64,000 bases of DNA from Capitulum mitella. Lineage: Eukaryota; Arthropoda; Thecostraca; Pollicipedomorpha; Pollicipedidae. Position numbers and translations under genes: made by a program. A model generated the notes under the pieces. The model was not told where the DNA came from and made no database searches. It saw only the letters and a list, made by a program, of their open reading frames with translations. The stretch lies in assembly GCA_030062745.1 (NCBI GenBank), contig CP099840.1:29081006-29145005 (forward strand), in the 5' to 3' direction. This document shows positions 33,146 through 45,100 of the stretch, piece after piece. Numbering within the stretch: the stretch's first letter is position 1; every line of letters starts with the position of its first letter.

Positions 33146-36100
33146 CTGCAACCGGACACGGGCATCACCAACGTGACCCAGCTGCCGCACACGACACCCA
33201 CCCTCCGCCAGTCCAACAGTCATGAGATGTTTCATAACCAGGCGTATCACACTACACCTGCGACTGCACGAAAGGTAATAGCGTAAGGAACTAAAACATA
33301 CCGCTGCAGTCAAACCTGACAACCACATACATCCATTTTCATTAACAGTCTGCGGAAGTGCAGTCAGACACCTACTGCTTCTCGTTAAGTGTCTCAATAG
33401 AAACCTTTTAAGTTTTCTCTACATCTAGATGGGCGCTTACATCAGTCCCAGACGCCCCGGGCACGGCCGGCCCCTACGGAGAGGCCGTCACGAGTCCTGC
33501 GACCGACTGAAAACTCACAAGAGTTGACGGTGTGCCGCGGCTGGGAGCTGGTGCAGTACGCCTCGATCACGCGCAGGATCAGCGCGTCGTCCTCGTACGA
33601 CCTGTCGTCACCTGCCAACGGTCGGATATGGGTCTGAGTGGACAGTTAAAACATCGGTCCATCGCTGCGACACTACATCTGGTACATAGGTCTGAGAGGG
33701 CAGCCAAAACACTGCCCATCCGGTGTTAACACGACTTCTCCAGGTACAAAAACGCACAAAAGCCAATACAAAAGGCGGAAAACTCACCTCTGTCTCGACA
33801 ATTCGCTTCAAGTAGTCACGAAAGTACATCAAACGCTGTTAACCTTCGCCAAAAAGTCGCCACAACGACGCCCTGCCCACGTCAAGCAGCGCGGTATTTT
33901 TATACCAGGATCACGCGTGAAAAGGATCTCATTCAACACGGCGTGTGGCGTCAAACGCCCCGACAGGCCTGCGCGCCGCCGCTGCCGTTGCGCTCACCCC
34001 TCTTCTTGTACTTGTACACCATGTTCCTGCTGCTCTTGCGGTTGGTGTCCTCCCTGCCGAGCGCCAGGCAGGGGCGCAGCGGCGGCGACGGCCTCAGGCG
34101 GGCGGCCGTCCACGGCCGGCGGCCGGCCGCGCCCGGCCCGGCCACCTGGCTGACGGGAGCGTGGTGGGGCGGCGGCGGCGGCGGAGGCGCCACCTGCGGC
34201 GGCCGCCGGACGGCGTTAGTCCACCCAGCGGCTCGGGCTCGGAGCGGCAGCGGCAGACCGATACACAGCACTGAGCGCCGGAGAACGTAACTGCAGTGAT
34301 GACGGGCAGAGTGACTCCAGTTACAGTGATGACGGGCATAACGACTCGAGACAAGACAGTGATGCTGAGCAGCTCGACTTGAGATAAGACAACGCCGCCA
34401 ACGACGTTGGGTTACGTAATGCGAGAGGAGAAAAGGGTCATGGCCACAGTAAGGAAACCACGGTGCACTGGTAAACTGCAAAAGGTATGTTGTTTGTCGA
34501 AACACAAAGTGTTGCTGGGCGTTGTTAGCATCGTGTTCTAAGGACGCAAAGAAAATCAGCCAGCTTGAAAGAAACGATCCAAATGATAAGAAGTTCTATA
34601 ATGTGTTACATGTACATGAACATTCCTGTAAGTAAAAAATAAAAATAAAACGCACTCCTCCAAAGTATTTCTTGCCGTCCGCCGTCGTCAAAGCAGAGCC
34701 GGTGTTTAAGCCCGCGCGCGTTCACAGGCGCAGGGTGAGACGTGACCGGCCGGGCCAGTCCAGGCGGGCCGGCGTCGCGTCAGCGTCTACGGCCAAGCGT
34801 TCACTACCAGCGCCTGCTCTACTCGGCGTCCGCGCCGGCGTGCGGGACAGGACAGCGTGGGCGGGCGGGGGCAGGCGGACCAAACACGGCGGCGGCGTTA
34901 GGGGCAGGCCAGGCCAGTCAGGCGCCATCGAGACACGCATGCGCCGCGCCGGCGGGCTTGCCTCTGGGTCATTGGTGGCGCGGCCGGGCGCGACGGCGCA
35001 GGTTGGCAGGCCTGGGCGGCGGGCTCGGCCGGCGGCCGACCGGCTCCGAGTCCGTGCTGGAGCCGAGCGAGACGGCCGGCCGCGGCAGCGGGCCGGCGGC
35101 CGCCGCCGGGACGTCGTCGCTGCCCGAGGAGGCCAGCCGCCACTGCTCGAGCGGCGGCGGCCGGCCGGAGCCGACCGAGCCGGCCGTGCTCGAGCGGCTG
35201 ACGGCCGGCGGCCGGCGGAACGCCGCGCCCACGATCGGCACCGTGCAGTCGTCGGCGTCGGCGCTCGACGCCGAGTCGGACGGCGGCGAGCCGGCGGCGC
35301 GCGGCACCACCGTCACCTGGTACTTCCAGCCGCAGTAGCCGCCGGCGCTGGTGCGCACCTCGTCGCCGCTGGTGCTGTCGCCGCTGCTGGCGGCCGGCGG
35401 CACCGGCCGCGCCGGGCCGCGGCCGCGAGCCGGGCCGCGCTGTCGCCGCGGCGGCGGGCTCCGCAGTCCGGTGCGCTCCAGCACGTCGCGCAGGCGGCGC
35501 GTGTACATCTCGAGGCGGCGGCCGGCGGCCACCTGGACGGCCGTCTCCTCCACCAGCGTGTCGTCCTCGTCGCTGCCGGTGGAGCCGCTGTCCGGCTCGG
35601 CCAGCGAGCAGCGACCCATCAGCGTCAGTGCGCGCAGTCCGCCGCCGCGCTCGTCGAAGCTGGCCACTGAGTCGGACGACGTGTCGGTTGAGTCACGCGC
35701 CATCGGCAGTCGCGGCAGATCACCGAGGCGCCAGCGCCGCACCCCCGCTCCCACCCCTGCCCCCGCCGCCGCCGCCGCTCCCGCTTCCGGTCCCGCCGCC
35801 CCCACCGCCGCCAGCTCAGGCTCGAGCTCCGGCTCAGCCTCCGGTTCCGGCTCAGGCTCCGGCCCCGGCTCCGGCTCCGGCCCAGGGTCCGGCTCCGGTT
35901 CCGGCTCCGGTTCCGGCTCCGGTTCCGGCTCCGGCTCCGGCTCGGCTTCCTCCTCGCCGATCGAGCTCGGGATGTCGTCGGCCACCTCCGCGCTGAGCTT
36001 GCGCACGACCGGCCAGCGGAGGGCGGCGTCGGCCGACGGGCGGCGGGCCAGCCAGGGCGGCGGCGCGGCCGGCCGCCGCTGCGCCGCCTCCGGCTCGCTC

Positions 36101-39100
36101 TGGCTCGACTCGCTGTCCTCGGCGATCGTGGATGGGATGAGCCGGTCGTGCAGCAGGTCGGCCGGGTGCACCAGCGGCACCGGGCCGACCATGCGCTCCT
36201 CGGCGAACCGCGGCGGCCGCGGCGGCGCGCGCCGGTACACGGCCGGGTCGATGGCCAGCGGCGCGCGCGGGCTCGTCTCGCCGCTGCTGTCGTCCATGTA
36301 CGGGATGCTGCCGGCGCTGAGGTCGGGCGACCGGTCGCCGGAGGGCGGCGAGGCCTCGCCGGCGGCCGCGCCGGGACCGCCGCCGGAGCCGGAGGAGCCG
36401 GACGGGCGGCGCCGGTCGGGCGAGAGAGCTGGCTCCGGCGAGCTGCCCAGGCTGTCGGGCGCCGGGCCGCAGCTGTCGCGGTCCGCCGCCGCCTCCGCGG
36501 CCGGCTCTGAAGCCCCGCCCTCACCGCCGTCTGCCACCGCGCCGGCCGCCGCCCGGTCCTCACGGTCCGCGCCACTGGCCGGCTCCGGCCGCCCGTCCTC
36601 CGATGCCGCGCGCCGAGAGAGGTCCTCACGTGCCGCCGGTCCGTCCTCCTCATCACTCGGCGACGGCCGCCGGGGCTGCCCCTCACCCCCCGCCGGCGTC
36701 CGCTCTCCAGCCTTCCTCGACGTCCTCTGACGAGGATCCGGACCGGCCGCCGGCCCCCGGCCCTCGTCGGAGGAGGACCGTGAGCGACCTTCCGGCAAGG
36801 CCGAAGACGGCTTCATCTGACGTCGGTCTATTGCTGGCCGCTCGTGAGGACGGCGGTCTCCTGAGAGACGCTCCCACTGTTGATCATCTCCTGAGTTACA
36901 CCGCCGTCTGTCTTCGAGAGATCTACTATCCCGGCCCAATCGGCTCGGGATCCGCTGCTCTGGGCCATTTTTCTTTCCGGATGGAGGCCCTTTGTCACCG
37001 GGCGAACGCTCCCGTTCCTCGCCACAGCCCGCTCCAAACTGCTTTGGGCGATTGTTTTCTCCTTCTGATGACAGATCACTATGTAGATATTGGTCATTTG
37101 AGGTATTTCGCCTTAGTGCCTGCCCTAACTCAAACTCGTAACCTGTTGGCGACTCCCGGAAATCTTGGCACGTATCATGTGAGATCGGATTATTCGTTTC
37201 ACGTCCCTCCAAATCGCCACCAGAGAACTCTTCTCTCGCCTGCTCCTGCTCCTGCCCGCTATCAAACGCAAACACCAACGGCTCGCGCATTTTTCTGTCC
37301 TGCCAGGTACTATGGTCAGAGTGCGCAGATGCCCGCATCTGCAGATTCCGCCCGCTACTACGGTCAGAGCATGTAGACTCCTGACGCTGACCGCTGCTGC
37401 GGTCAGAGTATGCGGATGGCTGTCGCTGTTCTTCCTGTGCAGTGTCGATGAGGACGCGTGCCGACTCCTCCCGCTCTCCGCCCCGCTCGCCGCCGCCGGG
37501 TCCCTCCTGCGTCCGCCGGTCCCGCTCGCCGCTCTTCCACTCCTCGTCCCCCCGCGGCCCCGGCTCCGGCTCGGCGTCCGGCACGGCGTACGAGTCGGTG
37601 TCGTCGGCGCCGCTGAAGCCGGCCCGGGGCTCCCAGAGGCGGCGGGCCGGCACGCCGTCCGGCTCGCCGGCGCAGCAGTGCGGGCACTCGAGGCTGACGG
37701 TCGACCACGGCCGCCACGGCCGCCACGGCCGCCACGGGTCGGCCGACGCCGAGCCGGACCGGTAGTAGATGGCGCGGCGGCGCGACTCCGGGTCGTCTGA
37801 GCTCAGCTGATGCAGCAGGCTGCCGCTCAGCGCGGGCTCCTCGGCCGGCCAGCTGTCCGGCAGCGCGGACTCCAGGCTGTCCGCGGACACGGGGCGCCAG
37901 ATGTCCGCCCAGGGAGGTCGCCGGCCGTCGAGGACAGGTGCGTACAACTCAGGCTGAGGACTGTCGGGGGACACAGGACGCCAGCTGTCTGACCAGGGAG
38001 GACGCTGGTCATGGAGGACGGGTGCGGAGGACAGCTGCGGCTGAGGACTGTCGCCGCGCGGTCTGGAAGACGGGCCAGTCTCCGGACTCTCGGGACTCGG
38101 AGGCTGCGGCTGGTTGGACGGAAGATCGGCCTGAGAGGAGGTGACAGGCGAGTCTAGCCCGACGGCCGGCCGCGTGTGAGGCAGGAGACTGCTGAGACTG
38201 GCGTTCCCCCTCTGCCGCGCCCGGTGTCGGGGAAACATCCAGCACGGTACTGCCTTCGTCCACTGACGGCCGCGGGACAGGGCGATGGCCTCGACATGAG
38301 CGGAACACCGGAGACTCGGCTCCTCCTGCAGCAGAACGTCGCGAGTCGTCCATGTCCAGAGCACTAGCCGCGGCGCTGCTGCCGCCGGGCGGGCGCGGCG
38401 GGCTGTAGCGAGACTCCGACCCCGGCGCGGCCGGACGGTCCGTCCCCCCCGCGCCGTCCGCCGCCTCCTCTGCCGGTCTGGCGGCCGTTCGGCGTCGGGC
38501 GGCGGCAGACTTCAGCGGAGCGGAGGTGGTCAGGACCGTGGCGGCGTCGTAGCAGAAGACGCGCGCCGGCCGCCGGGCTGGAGCCGAACCACCGGCCGGG
38601 ACTGGGGCCGAGGCAGAGGCAGAGGCAGAGGCAGAGGCCGGGACCGGAGTAGGAGTCGGGAATCCGTCGTTAGGCGCTGCGCCGTCTGAACTGCCGGACT
38701 CCTGCCGGCCGGCGCTGGAGGCAACGCTGGAGCTGGCGCTGGAGACGCGCCGCTCCAGCACCTCCGCCGCGCACGACTCCAGCACCGTGGCGGCGTCGTA
38801 GCAGAAGAGCGGCCGCGGCGGTCGGGTGGCGGCCGGCGCGCCGCCCTGCGCCGACAGCGCCACGATGTCCGGCGACGACAGGCGGACGCGGCCGCGGCGC
38901 CGGCCGCCCGGGCAGCCGATCTCCAGGTGACTGCGGCTGGTCGGGCGCCGCTCGGCCGGCCGCGAGAACACGCGGCACGCGGCCGTCGGCTGCCGGCCGT
39001 GACGCAGCAGCGAGGCGGCGTGCGCGCCGGCCTGGTCGTCCAGCTCCACCTCGGCCAGCGTCACCCACTGGTCGTCCTCGGCGGCCGGCTCCGAGCTCTG

Positions 39101-42100
39101 GAAGGCGCGCGTGCTCATGTTGCTGCTGCTCTGCGACGGCAGACTCGTCTGCGACGCCTTGGACGCGCGCGACACCCGCGGCGAGCCGGCGCTGAACCGC
39201 GGCCGGTAGCGGCGCAGCGACAGGTACTGCTTGCAGGCGGCCACCTCGCCGCGCCGCAGCTCGAACGGGCACACGGACGTCTTCATCCACCAGTGGGCCA
39301 CCATGTGCGAGCGGTAGCTGCTGCCGCCCGAGAACGAGCTGGCCCGTCCGACGGGCCGGCCGGCGGCCGGCGGCCGTGCGCCGTCGCCGCCGCCGGCCGC
39401 GTCGTCGTCGTCGTCGTCGTCGCCCGGAGGACGGCCTCCCGGGCGCGGGTTCGGCAGCGAGCGGGTGGAGCCCTTGCGGGAGGGCGGCGGCGCCTGGCCG
39501 CCGGTGCGCGCGCCCTTGGACTGCAGGCCGCCGACGCAACGCGGCGCCGGCGACGCCGCAGCCAGGCTTCGCTGCGAGCCGCCCCATAGCGCGTTGAGCA
39601 GTGCCAGGCGCGGGTAGGAGATAGGCGAGGAGCGGCGCAGCTGCGGCGTGGAGGCTGCGCGCAGCGGGCACGAGGCGTTGTGGTGCGACACGTCCGCCAG
39701 GCCCGAGTCGGCCGAGTTGAAGCTCTGCACGTCGCAGGTGCATTTGGGCGCCAGCCGCAGCGGCGGCAGCGGCGGCAGCGACGGCTGCGGCTCTGGCTGG
39801 TTCACCAGCGTCACGGCGTGTACGTAGTAGTTGACGGTCGCCGGCCGGGCCGAGCCGCGGTCCTGGCCGGCGCCGGCGGCTGGCCGGGGAGCCGGGGGCT
39901 CAGCCTCCTTCACCGTGGACGGCCTGTCTCCGGGAAGTCTGCCACGCTCCTGGCTGGCCGCCGTCTGGCTCCTGCCGGCGTGTTTTTGGGGGGATGACGC
40001 GGAACTCGCGCTTTCCACGCTGAGCTTTTGACCCTTTGAGTTCATCAGCTGGCACTCGGTAGTGTCTTGCCTGCTCATCCCCGCTGCCTGCCGACAGCCG
40101 GCGGCCGCGTTCTCGCTCTTCGCCGAGAAATTCTGACTTCTTCCGGCGAACTCCTGCCTCCTGGCCGCGCAACTGTGGCCTCCCGCAGCTTCCCACTGCT
40201 CCCTGAGCGCCGATCGGCGGCCGGAGGTGGAGCCTCCCGTGCTGCGGTTCCCGGGCAGGTCCCACTCCCTGGCGGCCTCCGGCAGCTGAGCGCCGGCGCC
40301 GTCCACCGGCGAGGGCGCCGGCGGCCGCGGCGGCCGCGCCCGCGACGAGCCCGACGAGCCGCCGCTCGCGGCCGCCATCGACTCCGGGAAGAAGTGGCGC
40401 AGGCCCTCGACCGACGACTGCTCCTGCGAGTCGCCGCACGGGATGCCCAGCCAGATCTCGTCGGGCAGCGGCATCGCCTGCGCCGGCAGGCAGAGCGACG
40501 AGGCGGCGCGCGGCCCGGCCACGCACGGCAGGCTCTGCGACGCCGCCCAGACGGCGGCCCGCAGCGGCGCCGAGCGGCGCGGCAGCTCGCACAGCGATCG
40601 ACTCCGTTCCAGCGTGTCCCAGCTGACGCACGGCCCCCAGTGCAGGCGGCGCAGGTGGCCCGGCGGCGGCCGGTCGCCCAGCGCCGACAGCTGGTCCAGC
40701 GACAGCCAGGCGCCGCCGCCGAGGCCGCCGCCGCCGGCGTCGCCGCTCGCCGCCGACGCCGTGTGCTCGCTGCCATCGAAGTAGCGGATCCAGCCGTACG
40801 GGTTGCTGTCGGGGCGCGGCGAGGCGCGCGCCGACTCCACGCGGTACGTGGCGCGGCGCGGCGCGCTGCGTTCGCGCTCGAACGACTTCTGGCCCTCGAG
40901 CACCCAGCGCTGCAGCTGGCGGAACTGGTCGCGCCGCTCGCCGGGCGACAGCAGCTCGCTGGAGCCCGACGAGCCGGAGCTGCGCCGCCGCCGGCGCCGG
41001 TACACCTTCCTGCGCAGCCGCACGCCCGACAGCCGGCGGCAGGTGACGGCCGGCCGGCGGCGCGGCGCCTCCTCCGGCTCCGAGCTGCTGGCCGCGCTCA
41101 GCAGCCGCTTCAGCCGGCCGGCGGTCAGCAGGCGGCGGCGCAGCAGCTCGCCGATGTGGTTAGTTAGCCGCACGTACGGCACGGCCACGTGGTCGAGCAC
41201 GGGCTGGTGCAGCCGCAGCCGCCGGCCGCCGGCCGCCTCGACGAACGCGCGCAGGCCGGCCTCGTAGAGGCGCGAGCCGGGCGCGTGGCGCAGGTAACTT
41301 ACGCTGGTGTGCGGCAGCGGCTGCGGCGGGCTCGGCAGGAAGGCCGACTGGCGCGCCGCCTGGATCTGGCCGTTGAGCTCCGTCACCCAGCGCTGCTGCT
41401 CGTCCCGGCTCTGGCACTCGGCCACGATCCGCTCGATCATCGGCCCTGGCGGCGGGCAAGCACTGACGCCGCGGAGCACAGGCTGACACGGCGGAGCACA
41501 GACCGACACGGACCGACACGGCCCAGCACACAGTCTGACACGGACCAGCATGGCCCAGCACACAGTCTGACACGGACCGACACGGGCCGACACGGTGGAG
41601 CACAGACCGACACAGACCGATACGGCCCGGCACACAGTCTGACACGGACCAACACGGCCCAGTACACAGTCTGACACGGACCGACACGGGCCGACACGGT
41701 GGAGCACAGATTGGTATGGACCGACACAGCCAAAAACACAGACTGATACGGATCGACACGGCGGGGGACAGACCGACACGAACTGACAATGACCGACACG
41801 GGCCAATACCGACTGACATGGACCGACACTGTGGAACACAGACTGACACGGTGGTACGCCGACTAATACATAATACGGCAAATAATAAAAGCAATTCGAA
41901 AACTGAGGAGTATTCAGATTTAACGAAGACAATGATACACAATGAAAACCAATGCCATTGCAACAAAGTTCTAATTTAGCGCAAAACGGGCTGAAAATAA
42001 CAGGCGCTTACCAGCGATTTCGAAAGCGTTTTTATGCTCTGCCGAATCGTCTAATTTCGTGACATTAATTCCTGATAGTGGTAGCTTTCCCTGCAACGAA

Positions 42101-45100
42101 AACTCGAGATTAATGCCGGTCTTGTCAAACATGTCATTCCTGCAAGCCATTTCTGACCAAATCACGCCAGAAAATGTCTGACAGGCAGCAACATTTCCCC
42201 GTTCATTTACTTAAAACTAACCATTTTACAGATGACGTTTGACAAGAATGATATGGTGGACGCGGCCGGCTGGCCGCTAGATATCTTGCTTGTGGCCCAA
42301 GATCACCTTGCATCAGTGCACTGGTGACCCTGATGGTTCCTTTGGATTCCTTGAAACCCATCAAAGAAACGATTGAGTTTTCCCGTCCAGCCGCCACTAA
42401 CCTCGTATATGATGGGCGCCGAATGACCTTGAAGTCGGTGCGCCCCTAAGCCCCAATAACCAACCCACCTCGTATATGAAGGCAGACATGCGGGGTGAGA
42501 CGCTCAGCATCACCAGAGTAGTTCGGAACAGCACGAAGTAGCGATCGCTGCGCTCCTTCCCCAACGACACCAGACCCATGTGCACGATCTCTCCTGTCAA
42601 ACACAGACAAACACATCGGTAAAACAGACTCCCATGACGGGTCTGAAGCCAAACATCTCCGCCGTTCATAGCGAGTGCGGCAAACAAACATGTCTTCAGT
42701 GAAAAAATGCCCAAACATGCAACGCCCACCTGCATCACGGACGTGCAAGCCAAAGGGAACTGAGACCAGAGAACCAAACGTTCCGGGACTTTTAAGCCGG
42801 TTGCTGCTGTCAGCAGTGATATCAGCGGCTGCCAGTTCGACCCACAGCAACGCCAGCCGGCCGGGTTGACAGGAGCACACGCCACCGATCCTGAGCCAAC
42901 TTCAAGAGATCGCCCCAACACCGCGATGCAAGCCTGTCATCTGCAGCTGCTAGTACCATGCTACTTAGTAGAATGTGTTTGAGGTTCATTGGCGCACCAG
43001 CCTTTGAGGTTATTTTGAAGATAAGTTATTTTTCGTATTGTTGTTATTTGCCTTTTACGAACAAAAATACTACAACCACGGACTAATTACTGAGGCTGAG
43101 AATCAACAAGACAATCCATCACAAGGTTGGCAATACAATTTCGAGGCATCGATGGCTTTCGTAATTCTCTACAGACTCCTCATCTATCTATTTGCCAACA
43201 CCTTCCATCCAGCTCGAGCTGCCTACGTGGAGCCATCACCGGCAGCATATCCGCATCCCAAAACTGCCACATGAACATGAATGATATGAGCATCGAGCCT
43301 CATCACACTGGCATGCAAACGGAAACGTCCGACTCTAGTTAAAACAATAAAAAAAAAATGAAAACGATGGTCGAGAAGGCGACAAAACACAGATGGCAGC
43401 GGATCCGACGTCACGACCATGGGTGACAGTGGGCAGACAACGGGCAGATAAGCCCACTGTCTGGCGGCACTGTCACACGGCATCAACCTTATGACGCCAT
43501 CGTCCCTTTCCGTACGTGACTTTCCGTCCATTATGGACGGTATGTAAAGGAAGCCACATCATGCAAATAGTCATCTCTCGAGCGTCGCCGGGAACATGAG
43601 AGAAATCAATGTGACGCCGCAAAACCATCTGCAAGGAATCACCACACAAAAGGCGCTCTTTTCGGGTAAGCAGTATGCGACGGCTGGCAGCAAGATAAAT
43701 GGCTCGGTCCATCACAGCTGCCACCCGCACGACAATCCCAGTCTGTCTTTGCTGTCAGTCTCGGCACGACCTCAGCGGCCCTCGGCGACAGGCGAGTCTC
43801 AGGCAGGCTCAGGCCGGGGCTCTCCCGACCGACAGCTGGCCCGGCTCGGGCCGACCGGTCCGTCGCCGGCGCCGCTGTCACAAAAGCGGCGAGTCAGGCG
43901 TCCAGCGGTGCGGAGCCGAGTCCGCCCCTGCAGCCGGCCTGCCGCCGGGCAGCCGCCACGCCTGCCCGGGACATAGACAGCCGACTTTGCGCCGACGGCA
44001 CACTGTGGACGATGGGCGGGTGGACGGTGGACGGTGGACGGTGAATGACAGCTGTGTGTGACTCCGCCACGGCACCTGACGACTCTGTTTTCCTGCGCCG
44101 GCCGCCTGCGCATCAGCTGACGACCCACGGCCGCCGACGAGTCAATGTACGCAGCGGCCTTCCCCGACCAGTCGCCAGCAGACCGGCCGACGACGTTCAG
44201 AAATAGCGCCTAGACGGCAGCCGTACCCGCAGACCTGACGCAACAGCCCCTGGCGGTCGGCGTCTGCTGACATGGTCGGTCCGTCTACAGCCAACGTCGG
44301 TCCGTCTACACCCACTGTCGGCCAGTCTACGGTCCGACAGTCTACGACCGCTGTCGGCCAGCCTACTGTCAGACAGTCTACAGCCACTTTCGGCCAGCTG
44401 ACAGCCGCCGTCCGACAGTCTACTGCCGGTCAGTCTAAAGACAGTCCGACAGTCTGCAGCCCCCGTCGGCCCGTCTACACCCACCATCGGACAATCTGGC
44501 GCCCCTGTCGGCCGGTTCGATCCCGGCCCGGCCAGGACACGCCGGCGGGGCGAGCGTGACTCAGCCCCGACGCTGCGTCAGCTCGCAGCTCACGGGCGAG
44601 CGGCCGGCAGCCGGCACACCCGGCCATCAATCATCCGGCCAATCAGAGGACGACACGACCAGCCGCTCTAATGAATTCCCTCCGCGCAGCGCCACGTGCG
44701 ACCAACGGCGGCCGTCCGTCTCCAGAGGTGACTTCAAACAGCGCCGCTCTGGGGCAGCCAGTCCGGCCGACGTCAGGTGCGCGCTACGGCCGGCCGCCGC
44801 CACCACACGGCAGGTGTGAGCGGCCTGCGCTGGTGTGTCGGGGTGTGCTGTGACCGTCGAACGGTGCCGAACACCGGGAGCCGGCGTCCGGCCATCGGGG
44901 CCAGAGCGCGGCCGTCACGCCCGCCGCCGCCGCCGCCAGCGCGCGTCACGCCTCGCAGAGGAGCGGCGTCACAGGCTCAGAGTGGCGCAGACCGAGTGAC
45001 GCAGCGACATGAAGCGGACTTCGGAACGCGAGCTGAGACTAGGCAGAGCCACAGAAATTGAAAACACTTGCTGGAAACACGCGTGTTCGGAAAAAGTCCA

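Noticed and set aside
34672..36730. Plus-strand frames of 300-460 residues opposite the PIX exon
   Set aside because: Antisense shadows of GC-rich sequence; the minus strand continues the PH domain and leads to the PIX C-terminus, while the plus frames resemble nothing known.
38670..41167. Other long frames on both strands over the PIX giant exon
   Set aside because: High GC removes stop codons in all frames; only one frame is contiguous with the PH-domain sequence.
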